A stretch of DNA of 64,000 nt from an uncultured Aquitalea sp. (GCF_945957525.1 NZ_CAMFLA010000008.1:124001-188000), one strand, 5' to 3'; shown: positions 1 to 8,875, numbered from the stretch's first letter. Numbers and translations: made by a program. The notes: a model not told the origin generated them from the sequence alone.

Positions 1-109
1 GTTCGTTCAGTGGCAGAACGGTGGGTTCTTTGTCGGCGAAGGCCTGTACGCTCAGGGTGAGCGCCGCGCCGGCAAAAGCGCCGGCGCACAGCCAGGCCAG
101 TTTCTTCAT
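1..109 (-). CDS. S41-family C-terminal processing peptidase, N-terminus only (partial)
   Basis: Only the first 36 codons are in the window; the gene runs off the left edge. The peptide starts MKKLAWLCAGAFAGAALTL, a clear Sec signal peptide (two lysines, hydrophobic core, AFA cleavage region), followed by LPLNE. CtpA-type carboxy-terminal processing proteases of betaproteobacteria begin their mature part in a similar way and commonly follow an EnvC-like gene, which is the gene just upstream here (43-bp gap). The exported location is seen directly. The S41 assignment is inferred from context and a short N-terminus, so another exported protein is possible. Confidence 0.5.
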   Translation of the reverse strand, partial: MKKLAWLCAGAFAGAALTLSVQAFADKEPTVLPLNE

Positions 110-151
110 GCGTTGACTAGTCATGTTGAATGTTGGTCTCCGGGGCCTGTG

Positions 152-1471
152 TTAGCGTACCCAGGCTTGCGGGTTGAGAGGTCGTCCCATGTGTCGGATT
201 TCAAAGTACAGGCCGGCTTCGCCGCTGTCCAGTGCTCCCGTGCTGCCGATGCTGTCGCCGGCCTTGACGCTGCTGCCGTTGGCGCGGCCGATAGCCGACA
301 ATCCGGTATACACGGTCATGTAGTTGCCGCCGTGGTCAATGATGACAGCGTTGCCGAATCCGCGCAGCGCATCGGCGTAAACCACGGTGCCGTCCGCCAC
401 GGCGCGCACGGGTTGGCCGGCGGCGGTGCGGATGAAGACGCCCTTCCAGGAGGTGCCTTCGCTGCGCGCTGCGCCAAAGCGACCGGCCAGCTGGCCGGCC
501 ACCGGCATTTTCATGCGGCCTTGCAGGCTGGCGAACGCTTTACCGGCCGCGCTGGTGTCCGCCACATCGTCAACGGTTTTGTCTTCCGGCACCGGTACTT
601 GCTTTTTGGCTACTTCAGGCACCGGTTTGCCTTGTTTCTTGGCGCTTTCGGCCAACTTGCGGCGACGCTCGTTTTCCTTGCGGGCGGCCAGTTGTTTGGC
701 TTTGCGCTCTTCCGCCGCCTTGCGTTCGGCTTCCTTGCGGCGGCGTTCGATTTCCTTGTTGATCTGGGCGATCAGGCTGGTAAGGCGTTTCTCGTCTTCC
801 TGCAGTTTGGTAAGCCGGCTCTGGCCAGCCTGGATGTCGGAGGTCAGTTTGCTGACTTGCTGCTGCTGGGCGCTTTTGCTTTGCACCAGCGCGTTCTTCT
901 CTTTGCTTTTGTTGTTGGACAGTTTGTCCAGGCGGGACAGTTCTTGCTCCAGCTGGAAAGACAAGGCTTCCAGTTCGTGCTGGTGGGTGATCAGTTGCGC
1001 CACCAGTTGTTGCTGGGCTTGCGCGATATGCTGGTAGTACACCAGATCGCGCGAGGTTTGATTGGGGTCGTCGTGGTTGAGCATGAGCTTCATCGCGTCA
1101 TGCTCGCCGTTCTTGTATTGACGCGCCAGCATCTGGCCGACCCGCTGACGGGTTTCTGCCAGTTTGTGCTGGGTGGCCTGCACCTGCGCTTTGAGCTCGG
1201 CAAGTTGCTGGGCGGAGGCGCTCTGCTTGTTTTCCAGCGTGGCCAGCGCGGCATTGGTGCGGGCGATGGCCTGTTCCGATTCCTTGATGGCCGACTTGGC
1301 TTCCTGCTGCACCGCTTGTTTCTGCGCGAGGTCTTTTTTCAGGCTGTCGATTTCCTTGCGCACCGATTGCAGGTTCTGCTGTTGCGGCGCAGTAGACAGT
1401 GCGGTGGATGCGGAAGGCGTGGCCGCCTGGGCCAGGCCGGAAACAAGGGCGATCAACAAATACGGTTTCAT
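152..1471 (-). CDS. envC: EnvC-like murein hydrolase activator (degenerate LytM/M23 domain)
   Basis: A 439-aa periplasmic protein expected to activate amidases that split septal peptidoglycan. It has a signal peptide (MKPYLLIALVSGLAQA), a long Q/K/E-rich coiled coil at about residues 30-260, a basic linker, and a C-terminal LytM domain at about 330-439. The zinc ligands of active M23 peptidases are missing: the position that normally reads HxGxD is WKGVFIRT, and the final HxH is FEIRH. This is the EnvC/NlpD situation, where the domain activates other enzymes instead of cutting. I chose the ATG directly before the signal peptide; an in-frame extension to about 1807 encodes only arginine-rich sequence overlapping gpmI. 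It lies 74 bp after gpmI on the same strand. Confidence 0.87.
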   Translation of the reverse strand: MKPYLLIALVSGLAQAATPSASTALSTAPQQQNLQSVRKEIDSLKKDLAQKQAVQQEAKSAIKESEQAIARTNAALATLENKQSASAQQLAELKAQVQATQHKLAETRQRVGQMLARQYKNGEHDAMKLMLNHDDPNQTSRDLVYYQHIAQAQQQLVAQLITHQHELEALSFQLEQELSRLDKLSNNKSKEKNALVQSKSAQQQQVSKLTSDIQAGQSRLTKLQEDEKRLTSLIAQINKEIERRRKEAERKAAEERKAKQLAARKENERRRKLAESAKKQGKPVPEVAKKQVPVPEDKTVDDVADTSAAGKAFASLQGRMKMPVAGQLAGRFGAARSEGTSWKGVFIRTAAGQPVRAVADGTVVYADALRGFGNAVIIDHGGNYMTVYTGLSAIGRANGSSVKAGDSIGSTGALDSGEAGLYFEIRHMGRPLNPQAWVR

Positions 1472-1545
1472 GCCATTCCCGGGCAAAAGGGTGAAACGAT
1501 GGAAGGGCAGGACGGGCCTGCCCTTTATGCATGCCGACTGCCGTA

Positions 1546-3066
1546 TCAGGCGAAGCGGATCAAGGAGCGACCCGTCATTTCCGCCGGTTGCGGCAAGCCC
1601 ATCATGGCCAGCAGCGAAGGCGCGATGTCGCGCAATGCGCCGCCTTCTTCTATGGTCGCCTTTCGGCCAACGTAGAGGAAAGGCACTTTGTCCAGCGTAT
1701 GCTGGGTGTGGGGCTGGTGGTGCACAGAGTCGTACATTTGCTCGCAGTTCCCGTGGTCGGCTGTGATGATGACTTCGCCGCCGGCGGCGCGCATGGCTTG
1801 CACGCAACGATCCACGCAGTGATCCAGTGCTTCCACCGCCTTGACGGCCGCCGCGAAGTTGCCGGTGTGGCCCACCATGTCGCCGTTGGCGTAGTTGCAG
1901 ATGATGGCGTGGTATTTGCCGGAACCGATGGCTTCGACGATATGGTCGGTAACCTGCTCCGCGCTCATTTCCGGCTGCAGGTCGTAGGTGGCCACCTTGG
2001 GCGACGGCACCAAGATGCGGTCTTCGCCCGGGTAAACCTGCTCTTCGCCGCCGTTGAAGAAGTAAGTGACGTGCGGGTACTTTTCGGTTTCGGCGATGCG
2101 CAACTGGTTCAGGCCCAGCGATGCGAGGTATTCGCCGAAGCCGTTGCTGATTTTCTGCGGCGGGTAGGCTACCGGGTTGCTGTAGGCCTCGCCGTAAGAG
2201 GTGAGGGTGGCGAACAGCGACAGCTTGGGTTGGCGCGCGGCAAAGCCGTTGAAAGCCGGGTCGGTGAGGGCGCTGCTGAGTTGGCGGGCGCGGTCGGCGC
2301 GGAAGTTCATGAACACCACCACATCGCCATCCTGCATCGAGGCCTTGTCGCCGATGGCGGTGGCGGAGACAAATTCGTCGTTTTCCTCACGGGCATAGGC
2401 GGCGGCCAGCGCGGCCAGGCCGCTGTCGGCGTGATGCAGGCCTTCGCCCTCCACTAGCAAACGGTAAGCCGGTTCTACGCGCTCCCAGCGCTTATCGCGG
2501 TCCATGGCCCAGTAGCGGCCGGTGACGCCGACCAGACGCGCGTTCGGGCAGTCGGCCAGCACGGCGTCCAGGCGCTTCAGATAGAGCTCGGCGCTGCGCG
2601 GCGGCGTGTCCCGGCCATCCAGGAAAGCATGTACGAGAATGCGGGGCACGCCTGCGGCCTGAGCGGCGCGGATCAGGGCGTGGATATGGTTTTCATGGCT
2701 GTGCACGCCGCCGTCGGACAGCAGGCCCATGATGTGCAGCGTACCGTTGGCCGAAGCGGCGATGGCTTGCTGCAAAACGGGGTTCTTGGCGAAGTCGCCG
2801 GACTCGATATCGCAGTCGATGCGACTGATGTCTTGTTGGACAATCCGTCCAGCACCGATATTCAAATGCCCCACTTCCGAGTTGCCGAACTGGCCGCCGG
2901 GGAGGCCGACAAAGCCCTCGGAAGCATCGATCACGCCATAGGGGAAATCCTTGCACAGCTTGCGCCAGACGGGCATTTCGGCGTGGAGGATGGCGTTGTC
3001 GTCGCCTTCGAGACGATGGCCGAAGCCATCAAGGATGAGGAGTAATACCGGTGTAATGGGGTTCAT
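1546..3066 (-). CDS. gpmI: 2,3-bisphosphoglycerate-independent phosphoglycerate mutase
   Basis: A 506-aa cytoplasmic, Mn-dependent enzyme interconverting 3- and 2-phosphoglycerate in glycolysis. Alkaline-phosphatase-superfamily motifs are intact: LLILDGFG (metal-binding Asp13), FGNSEVGHLN with the catalytic Ser63, VHSHENHIHAL, FLDGRDTPPRS, and ADHGNCEQM near the C-terminus. Length matches the family (about 510). An in-frame GTG 9 bp upstream (3075) is the alternative start; neither start has a strong Shine-Dalgarno. The gene is divergent from the ArsR gene at 3177, with a 110-bp AT-rich region between. It contains one copy of the GTTGGCCGAA word (2746) and a second (1662, inverted) near its 3' end. 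Confidence 0.95.
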   Translation of the reverse strand: MNPITPVLLLILDGFGHRLEGDDNAILHAEMPVWRKLCKDFPYGVIDASEGFVGLPGGQFGNSEVGHLNIGAGRIVQQDISRIDCDIESGDFAKNPVLQQAIAASANGTLHIMGLLSDGGVHSHENHIHALIRAAQAAGVPRILVHAFLDGRDTPPRSAELYLKRLDAVLADCPNARLVGVTGRYWAMDRDKRWERVEPAYRLLVEGEGLHHADSGLAALAAAYAREENDEFVSATAIGDKASMQDGDVVVFMNFRADRARQLSSALTDPAFNGFAARQPKLSLFATLTSYGEAYSNPVAYPPQKISNGFGEYLASLGLNQLRIAETEKYPHVTYFFNGGEEQVYPGEDRILVPSPKVATYDLQPEMSAEQVTDHIVEAIGSGKYHAIICNYANGDMVGHTGNFAAAVKAVEALDHCVDRCVQAMRAAGGEVIITADHGNCEQMYDSVHHQPHTQHTLDKVPFLYVGRKATIEEGGALRDIAPSLLAMMGLPQPAEMTGRSLIRFA

Positions 3067-3176
3067 GATGTCCACAATCAGAATATTAGAAATTCTTGAT
3101 AATGTTGATTTTTTTCAGTACCATTGTACCGTAGTCAAACCAATATAAATACGAATTACTATCTTAGGAGCGAAGC
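3067..3176. promoter_or_regulatory. AT-rich divergent promoter region between gpmI and arsR-like gene
   Basis: A markedly AT-rich 110-bp stretch separating two divergent genes, in strong contrast to the GC-rich surroundings. It holds an interrupted dyad GTAC-CATT-GTAC at 3118-3129 and TATAAA-type hexamers around 3143. I could not place a well-spaced -35/-10 pair with confidence. The dyad could be an operator for the ArsR-type protein, which is inference. Confidence 0.4.
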
Positions 3177-3473
3177 TTGCTGTTCAACGACGATCAGATC
3201 GAGCAGACATCGCGGGCCATGAAGGCCATGTCGCATCCGCTGCGTCTGAAGATCATTTCGGTTCTGGGGGACCAGGAAGTGAGTGTGCAAGACATTGTTG
3301 AACAAGTCGGCACCTCGCAGAGCAACATCTCCCAGCATTTGGCCATCATGCGCGACAAGGGCGTGCTGCGCACCCGCAAGGACGCCAACCGCGTTTACTA
3401 CCGGGTGGGCGATATCCGCACACTGGAAGTGCTGAAGATGATGCGCGAAGTGTTCTGTGGTTTTGTCGATTGA
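3177..3473 (+). CDS. ArsR/SmtB-family transcriptional regulator lacking a classical metal site
   Basis: A 98-aa winged-helix DNA-binding protein. The N-terminal part reads AMKAMSHPLRLKIISVLG, typical of ArsR proteins. The recognition helix region is VGTSQSNISQHLAIMRDKGV, followed by the wing RTRKDANRVYYRVGD. The ELCVCDL metal-binding motif of ArsR is replaced by EVSVQDIVEQ, and the only cysteine is five residues from the end, so a canonical alpha-3 metal site is absent. The start is a TTG chosen because AGGAG at 3166-3170 sits 6 bp upstream. It is followed by a bidirectional hairpin terminator and is divergent from gpmI. The regulated target is unknown. Confidence 0.85.
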   Translation: MLFNDDQIEQTSRAMKAMSHPLRLKIISVLGDQEVSVQDIVEQVGTSQSNISQHLAIMRDKGVLRTRKDANRVYYRVGDIRTLEVLKMMREVFCGFVD

Positions 3474-3501
3474 CAGGATCGCCAGCTCGAAAATATGTGA
3501 A

Positions 3502-3524
3502 AAAGGCCGCTTTCAGCGGCCTTT
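3502..3524. terminator. Bidirectional rho-independent terminator
   Basis: Perfect 9-bp stem AAAGGCCGC / GCGGCCTTT with a 5-nt loop between convergent genes (ArsR-like, plus; DUF4442, minus). A/T-rich tracts lie on both sides, and it overlaps the last codons of the DUF4442 gene. Confidence 0.8.
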
Positions 3525-3968
3525 CTTGCGTTTGATGTATAGCGTTTTTTGTACGGTGGCGACGACTTCGCCGCTTTCGTCCACCACATCCACCTGCAGT
3601 TCCGGCAAGTATTTGTCCCCGTTCTCTGTCGCGGCGCGGATGTCGTCCAATAATGCGTCGTTCACACGGAAGCTCGCCGTCACCACGCCCTTGCCCGGTT
3701 TGCGATAGTCAATGGCGCCGGCCTTGTCCCACACGTAGTAATCTTTTCCCAGCGTGTTCATCAGCATCAGCATGAAGAAGGGGTCTGTCATGGAGTACAG
3801 ACTGCCGCCGAAATGCACGCCGACGTAGTTGCGGTTGGTCAGGCCCAGTTTCAGGCTGACGTCCACCTGCTTCCAGTCCGGTGCGATATGGCACACCTTG
3901 ATGCCGGCGCCGAGAAAGGGCGGCCAGAGGTTGATGATGGTCTTGACCCAGCGGGGAGTGATTTTCAT
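3513..3968 (-). CDS. DUF4442 hotdog-fold (thioesterase-like) protein
   Basis: About 151 aa from the ATG before KITPRWVKTIINLWPPFLG. The sequence GLTNRNYVGVHFGGSLYSM is the conserved core of DUF4442 proteins, which adopt the hotdog fold of acyl-CoA thioesterases (PaaI/YbgC-like). The C-terminal strand LQVDVVDESGEVVATVQKTL also fits. Substrate is unknown. In-frame ATGs upstream (3995, 4025) would add 9-19 residues; none has an obvious Shine-Dalgarno, so the start is uncertain. The gene stands alone, converging on the ArsR-like gene. Confidence 0.8.
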   Translation of the reverse strand: MKITPRWVKTIINLWPPFLGAGIKVCHIAPDWKQVDVSLKLGLTNRNYVGVHFGGSLYSMTDPFFMLMLMNTLGKDYYVWDKAGAIDYRKPGKGVVTASFRVNDALLDDIRAATENGDKYLPELQVDVVDESGEVVATVQKTLYIKRKKGR

Positions 3969-4127
3969 GGCAGGTTCAAACGGTTGTTTGAACATCATGC
4001 TTGGCGATTTATTGACCCATGTCAAGCAAATCGCCGGTTTCTCCGCATCGGTGTGGCCTGCGCAGGCGCCGTTTTAACCGGGGCGGTATGAACGCCTGAC
4101 CAGGCAGTCAGCGTGCCAAGGCCCGTC

Positions 4128-5483
4128 TTAGAAGGGCAGCTCAGGCTGCGCGCCTACCGGGTGATCCACCACCGCTTCCGTAGCGCCTTCGGCCAACCTC
4201 AGTACTACGCGTTCTCGCTGGGTAAGATCTGCGGGCGATTTCACGGCCTGACCATTGCGCTTTTGCACGATGGCGTAACCGCGGCTGAGCACAGCCTCCG
4301 GATTGAGCGCGGTCAGCGTGGCCTCCAGTCGCTGCAGTTTTTGCACACGCTCGGTCAGCTGCTGGCTGGCGGCGCGGGCCAGCCGCAGCGCCTGTCGCTC
4401 CAGCGCTTGCGCGGTTTCTGCAGGGCGGGGTTGGTGGCGCGCCAGCCGGGTGGAGGCTAACTGCAGCGCCCAACGACGTTGGCCGAAGAGCTCGTTCATG
4501 CGGCGGCTCAAGCGCAGGCGTGCCTGTTGCACTTGCTGCTGCTGCTGGCGCAGCTTTTCGCCAGGGTGCGCCAGTCGGCGCGCGAGAAAGTCCAGCCGCT
4601 GGCTCTTGTCGGTAAGCAGGCGCGAGAGCGCGCGTTCCAGATGGCGGCGAGCGTTGTCCACTTGCAGTCGCAATTGCTCGCGACTGGGCGAGACCAGTTC
4701 GGCGGCGGCGGTGGGGGTGGGGGCGCGCTGGTCGGCGACGAAGTCGCAGATGGTGAAGTCGGTTTCATGGCCAACGCCGCTGACGGTGGGAATCGGGCAG
4801 GCCGCCACGGCGCGGGCGACGATTTCTTCATTGAACGACCACAAGTCTTCAATGCTGCCGCCTCCCCGGCAGACGATCAGCACTTCCACCTCACGCCGCC
4901 GGCCGGCGGTGGCGATGGCTTCGGCCAACTGCCTTGCCGAGCCGTCGCCCTGCACTTGCGCAGGGTAGAGAATGACCGGGATGCCGGGCATGCGGCGACG
5001 CAGGGTGGTGACCACATCGCGCAGCGCGGCGGCGGCGGGCGAGGTGACGATGCCGATGGCGGCCGGATGCGTGGGCAGCGGCCGCTTGCGCGTCTTGTCA
5101 AACAGCCCCTCCGCCGCCAATTGCTGCTTCAGCCGCTCGAAGGCTTCGTAGAGGCGGCCCAGGCCGGCGGCGCGGGCGGTGTCTACATTGATCTGGAAAT
5201 CCCCGCGGGCTTCGTACAATGTCACCAGGCCCTTGAGCTCCACCTGCAGGCCCTCACTCAAGCGGAAGGGCAGCAGCGACACTTTGTGGCGGAACATCAC
5301 GCAGCGCACTTGAGCGCCGCCATCCTTCAGAGAAAAGTAGGCGTGGCCGGAGGCCGCCAGCGTCAGGTTGGAAATTTCTCCGCCTATCCACATCGGGGGC
5401 AGGCCGGATTCGAGCAGGTCGCGCGCCATCCTGTTAAGCGAGGAGACACTGATGACATCTTGCGCAGGACTGTTGAAATTCAT
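4128..5483 (-). CDS. xseA: Exodeoxyribonuclease VII large subunit
   Basis: A 451-aa subunit of ExoVII, which with XseB degrades single-stranded DNA into acid-soluble oligonucleotides. Visible parts: an N-terminal OB-fold (SVSSLNRMARDLLE to about residue 105), the catalytic domain with KRPLPTHPAAIGIVTSP, VLIVCRGGGSIEDLWSFNEE and SGVGHETDFTICDFVAD, then an Arg/Gln-rich coiled-coil tail. Length matches E. coli XseA. I chose ATG 5483 (MNFNSPAQDVIS) because homologues start similarly; an ATG at 5501 adds six residues. It is divergent from exbB across a 384-bp region with DnaA-box-like sequences. It carries three GTTGGCCGAA words (4188, 4478, 4920). Confidence 0.94.
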   Translation of the reverse strand: MNFNSPAQDVISVSSLNRMARDLLESGLPPMWIGGEISNLTLAASGHAYFSLKDGGAQVRCVMFRHKVSLLPFRLSEGLQVELKGLVTLYEARGDFQINVDTARAAGLGRLYEAFERLKQQLAAEGLFDKTRKRPLPTHPAAIGIVTSPAAAALRDVVTTLRRRMPGIPVILYPAQVQGDGSARQLAEAIATAGRRREVEVLIVCRGGGSIEDLWSFNEEIVARAVAACPIPTVSGVGHETDFTICDFVADQRAPTPTAAAELVSPSREQLRLQVDNARRHLERALSRLLTDKSQRLDFLARRLAHPGEKLRQQQQQVQQARLRLSRRMNELFGQRRWALQLASTRLARHQPRPAETAQALERQALRLARAASQQLTERVQKLQRLEATLTALNPEAVLSRGYAIVQKRNGQAVKSPADLTQRERVVLRLAEGATEAVVDHPVGAQPELPF

Positions 5484-5867
5484 GTTTGTCAAGTCATCCA
5501 CAGCGGCGATTCAGTATTTTGCCGCTTGTAAACTGTCGGACAATGCAATGCGATAGCGTTTGATATCGCAAGTGAATGTCCATATAAATCAATAAGTTGC
5601 GTTTTAAGCCCAATTTGCGGGCACTCGCAGCGGAAAGCTTGTCTGGCGGGTTTTGCCGCCGCTTTTCACAAGCTTATCAACAAAGTTATCCACAGATATT
5701 GTGGATGTCGGCAAAAAATCCTTACAAATTCACGGCTTAGGCGGATTACTTAAAACCGCGCGCCAATGTGCTCAAAAAGAGAAGGCCCGCCAACAAGCCA
5801 AGGTTGCCGAGCACCCCTGATACCCGCTAAAGTCTAGCGTTTAGCACAGCCTTGTGGAGAAAGTTTC
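5484..5867. other. 384-bp divergent intergenic region xseA / exbB with DnaA-box-like dyad
   Basis: No convincing ORF. AT-rich for this window. It contains TTATCCACA at 5686-5694 (perfect DnaA box), part of the dyad ATCCACA-GATAT-TGTGGAT (5688-5706). One-mismatch boxes are TTATCAACA (5674-5682) and TCATCCACA (5492-5500). It must hold the promoters of both xseA and exbB, but I could not assign hexamers with confidence. Confidence 0.6.
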
Positions 5868-6485
5868 GTGTGGTCAATCATTGAAGCGGCCGGCTGGCCG
5901 ATCTGGACCATCATCACGGCCTCGGTGATTTCGCTGGCCATCATCTTCGAACGCTTCTTCAGCTTGCGCGCCGCGCAGATCGTGCCGGAAGGCCTGCTGG
6001 CCCAGACCGTGTCCGAATACCGCCGCGCTGGCGCGTCCGGCGAATTATTGCATCAGCTGGTCAATCACTCCCCGCTGGGCCGCCTGTTCGCCGCCGGTTT
6101 GCGCAATGTCAACGTCAGCCGCGACGTCATGAAAGAGGCCATCGAAGACGAGGGCCGCGTGGTGGCGCATCAACTGGAGCGCTTTCTGACCACGCTGGGC
6201 ACCATCGCCGCCATGGCGCCGCTCCTAGGGCTGCTGGGCACCGTGATCGGCATGATCGAGATCTTCGGCTCGCAAGCGCCCGGTGGCACCAACCCGCAAC
6301 AGCTGGCGCACGGTATCTCCATCGCGCTTTACAACACCGCTTTCGGCTTGATCGTGGCTATTCCCAGCATGATGTTCTACCGCCATTTCCGCGCTCGCGT
6401 CGACAGCCTGCTGGTGGAGATGGAGTCGCAAGCCGTGAAGCTGGTGGAAGTGGTGCACGGCGAACGCAGCAACGGTCACGGATAA
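5868..6485 (+). CDS. exbB: MotA/TolQ/ExbB-family proton channel subunit
   Basis: A 205-aa inner-membrane protein that with ExbD uses the proton motive force to energise TonB (or Tol-type) outer-membrane transport. Three transmembrane segments are visible at about residues 8-30, 105-130 and 147-170; the last two carry the family signature MAPLLGLLGTVIGMI and LYNTAFGLIVAIPSMMFYR. The GTG start is supported by GGAGA 7 bp upstream. It begins an operon: exbD follows after 6 bp, then lpxK overlaps exbD. No tonB is present in the window, so whether it serves TonB or another partner is open. Confidence 0.92.
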   Translation: MWSIIEAAGWPIWTIITASVISLAIIFERFFSLRAAQIVPEGLLAQTVSEYRRAGASGELLHQLVNHSPLGRLFAAGLRNVNVSRDVMKEAIEDEGRVVAHQLERFLTTLGTIAAMAPLLGLLGTVIGMIEIFGSQAPGGTNPQQLAHGISIALYNTAFGLIVAIPSMMFYRHFRARVDSLLVEMESQAVKLVEVVHGERSNGHG

Positions 6486-6491
6486 CTCAGC

Positions 6492-6911
6492 ATGGATTTT
6501 CGTCGCGGACGCCATCGTGAAGAGCCGGAAATCAACTTCATTCCGCTCATCGACGTATTGCTGGTCATCCTGATTTTCCTGATGGTGACCACTACCTATT
6601 CCCGTTTCTCGGAAATGAAGATCAACCTGCCCACCGCGCAGGGCGAGACTGTACAGGACAAGCCCACTGAAATCACGGTGGAAGTAGCGGAAACCGGCGA
6701 AATGTCGGTGAACGGCCACCGCTTGGCGGCCGGCGACAAGCCTGGGCTGGTCGCGCAGCTCAAGGATGCCTCGGCCGGCAAAAAAGACCCGGTGGTGATT
6801 GTGGCCGCATCGGGTCGCGCCACGCACCAATCCGTGATTTCTGTCATGGAGGCCGCGCGCAGCGCCGGCCTCACCCAGCTGACTTTCGCGACGGAGACGC
6901 CGAGCCAGTGA
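6492..6911 (+). CDS. exbD: ExbD/TolR-family biopolymer transport protein
   Basis: A 139-aa single-pass inner-membrane partner of ExbB. A short basic cytoplasmic N-terminus (RRGRHREEPE) precedes INFIPLIDVLLVILIFLM, whose aspartate in the membrane segment is the proton-relay residue of the family. The remainder is a periplasmic domain. Its stop codon overlaps the lpxK GTG start by 4 bp, so the two are translationally coupled. Confidence 0.92.
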   Translation: MDFRRGRHREEPEINFIPLIDVLLVILIFLMVTTTYSRFSEMKINLPTAQGETVQDKPTEITVEVAETGEMSVNGHRLAAGDKPGLVAQLKDASAGKKDPVVIVAASGRATHQSVISVMEAARSAGLTQLTFATETPSQ

Positions 6912-7945
6912 GCGGTTTAGCACAACGCATCGAACGGCACTGGTATCAGCCAGTGTGGTGGATGACAGCCCTTCTGGCTCCGCTGGAAGGGCTGTTTGCT
7001 CTCTTGTCCGCCCTGCGGCGTGGACTCTATCGCGCAGGCCTGTTGCGGGCGCAGAAGCTGCCGGTGCCTGTGGTGGTAATCGGTAACATTAATGTGGGCG
7101 GGGTGGGCAAAACCCCGCTGACCCTGTCCCTCCTGCGTCAGTTTCAGGCTGCCGGCGTGCCGGTGGGCGTCATCAGCCGAGGCTACGGCGGTAATCATGC
7201 TGCGCCGGTGTTGTTGTCGCGAGGCAGTTTGCCGAAGGAGGTGGGCGACGAGCCTTTGTTGCTGGCGGCTTCGGGCGCGCCGGTGGCCGTGGGGCGAGAT
7301 CGCGTGGCCGCCGGGCGTCTGCTGTTGGCGCGCCACCCCGAGCTACGGCTGATCCTCACCGACGACGGCCTGCAACACTATCGGCTGGCGCGCGATCTGG
7401 AAATCGCCGTACTGGATGGCCGGCGGGGGGTGGGCAATGGCCGTCTGTTGCCTGGCGGCCCGCTGCGCGAGCCGGTATCGCGCCTGCGCAGCGTGCAGGC
7501 TGTGGTGGTCAATGGCGGCGGTGCGCCTGCATTCGCCAGTGAGCCCGGCATGCCGCCGGTGTTCGGCATGTCGCTGACGCCGGGCAGGCTGCATCCACTG
7601 GACCTAGGAACCCCTTCTCGGCCTGCTTCCGCATTCTCCACCTTGCGCGTGACCGCCATGGCCGGCATCGGCCACCCGGAGCGTTTTTTCGACACCTTGA
7701 AAGCGCTTGGTATCGCACCGCAGCGCGAGTTGGCTTTTCCCGATCATCATGATTTCAGCGCCGCGGATTTGCCGGAGGATGCCGACGCGATTCTGGTGAC
7801 CGCCAAGGACGCGGTGAAATTGTCGGCGGTGATTCATGATGCGACGCAGCGTGCTAGACTATGGGTCTTGCCGGTCACGGCCCGGTTGGAGCCTGATCTG
7901 GCCGACTGGATACTCACGCAACTGAAGATACAACATGGACGCTAA
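6908..7945 (+). CDS. lpxK: Tetraacyldisaccharide 4'-kinase (lipid A biosynthesis)
   Basis: A 345-aa membrane-associated kinase that phosphorylates the 4' position of the lipid A disaccharide, making lipid IVA. The P-loop [14 protein letters not shown] lies at residues 59-72, followed by VISRGYGG and the conserved VGDEPLLLA segment with catalytic Asp; an N-terminal hydrophobic helix (about 15-37) anchors it. The GTG start overlaps the exbD stop. The end overlaps the Trm112-like gene by 11 bp. The order exbB-exbD-lpxK-trm112-kdsB-adk is widely conserved in betaproteobacteria and links envelope energy transduction to lipopolysaccharide synthesis. Confidence 0.95.
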   Translation: MSGLAQRIERHWYQPVWWMTALLAPLEGLFALLSALRRGLYRAGLLRAQKLPVPVVVIGNINVGGVGKTPLTLSLLRQFQAAGVPVGVISRGYGGNHAAPVLLSRGSLPKEVGDEPLLLAASGAPVAVGRDRVAAGRLLLARHPELRLILTDDGLQHYRLARDLEIAVLDGRRGVGNGRLLPGGPLREPVSRLRSVQAVVVNGGGAPAFASEPGMPPVFGMSLTPGRLHPLDLGTPSRPASAFSTLRVTAMAGIGHPERFFDTLKALGIAPQRELAFPDHHDFSAADLPEDADAILVTAKDAVKLSAVIHDATQRARLWVLPVTARLEPDLADWILTQLKIQHGR

Positions 7946-8117
7946 ATTTCTGGACATTCTGGTTTGCCCGCTGTGCAAGGGCCCGCTGGTATTCGACAAG
8001 GCCCGCCAGGAGCTGATCTGCAAGGGCGACCGTCTGGCCTATCCGATCCGTGACGGCATCCCCATGATGCTGGAAGCCGAAGCCCGCGAGCTGGCACCGG
8101 AAGAAGAGATTCAATGA
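7935..8117 (+). CDS. Trm112-family small zinc-finger-like protein
   Basis: A 60-aa protein, [18 protein letters not shown]..., with CPLC at residues 11-14 and one further cysteine at 29. It belongs to the Trm112/YcaR family. In bacteria this gene sits almost invariably between lpxK and kdsB, as here (overlapping 11 bp with lpxK and 4 bp with kdsB). In eukaryotes Trm112 activates methyltransferases; the bacterial role is not settled. Confidence 0.88.
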   Translation: MDAKFLDILVCPLCKGPLVFDKARQELICKGDRLAYPIRDGIPMMLEAEARELAPEEEIQ

Positions 8118-8875
8118 CCCCGTTCAGTGTGGTGATCCCCGCCCGCATGGCCTCCAGCCGTCTGCCGGGCAAGCCGCTGGCCGACATCGGCGGCAAGCCG
8201 ATGGTGGTGCGCGTGGCCGAGCAGGCTGCGAAGAGCGCCGCCGGTCAAGTGCTGGTGGCGACGGATCACCCTGATATTCTTACCGCCTGTGCCCGTTACG
8301 GCATACAGGCGGTCATGACGCGCCCGGACCACGCCAGCGGCACCGACAGGTTGGCCGAAGTCGTGGCTGCCCAGCCGTGGGATGATGGCCGCATCGTCGT
8401 GAACGTGCAGGGCGACGAGCCGCTGATCGACCCGGCCCTGATAAACCGCCTGGCCCGGCTGATGGCCGATAGCGGCGTGCCGATGGCCACGGTGGCGCAC
8501 CCCTTTCACGCGGCCGCCGACATGTTCAATCCCAATGTGGTCAAGGTAGTGCTGGACCACGTTGGCCGCGCGCTGTATTTCAGCCGCGCGCCCATTCCCT
8601 ATGCTCGCGACGCGTTCGCACACGATACGAACGCGCTGCCGCCCGACCTACCCGTGTTGCGGCACATCGGCATGTACGCCTATCAGGCTGGTTTTCTCAA
8701 GACTTACAGTTCGCTGGCCCCTGCGCCGCTGGAAACCTTCGAGGCGCTCGAACAGCTGCGCGTGCTATGGCACGGCCACGCCATCATGGTGGCCACGGTG
8801 GACGAGGCTCCGGCTGCCGGCGTGGATACGCCGGAAGACCTGGAGCGGGTGCGCGCCATATTCGCCGGCGCTTGA
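8114..8875 (+). CDS. kdsB: CMP-KDO synthetase (3-deoxy-manno-octulosonate cytidylyltransferase)
   Basis: A 253-aa cytoplasmic enzyme activating KDO with CTP for lipopolysaccharide inner-core synthesis. The nucleotide-binding start [20 protein letters not shown], then [10 protein letters not shown] and [14 protein letters not shown] are diagnostic, and length matches E. coli KdsB (248). Start overlaps the previous gene by 4 bp. KdsD and KdsC, which make the KDO substrate, are encoded at 23.0-24.5 kb. One GTTGGCCGAA word at 8350. Confidence 0.95.
   Translation: MTPFSVVIPARMASSRLPGKPLADIGGKPMVVRVAEQAAKSAAGQVLVATDHPDILTACARYGIQAVMTRPDHASGTDRLAEVVAAQPWDDGRIVVNVQGDEPLIDPALINRLARLMADSGVPMATVAHPFHAAADMFNPNVVKVVLDHVGRALYFSRAPIPYARDAFAHDTNALPPDLPVLRHIGMYAYQAGFLKTYSSLAPAPLETFEALEQLRVLWHGHAIMVATVDEAPAAGVDTPEDLERVRAIFAGA

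Noticed and set aside
1098-1807. Frames extending envC upstream into gpmI
   Set aside because: The extra residues are Arg/Pro-rich and overlap gpmI; a clean signal peptide starts at 1471.
4479-5531. 350-codon open frame antisense to xseA
   Set aside because: High-GC shadow frame: Gly/Ala/Arg/Gln-rich with no domain, while xseA on the other strand has all family motifs.
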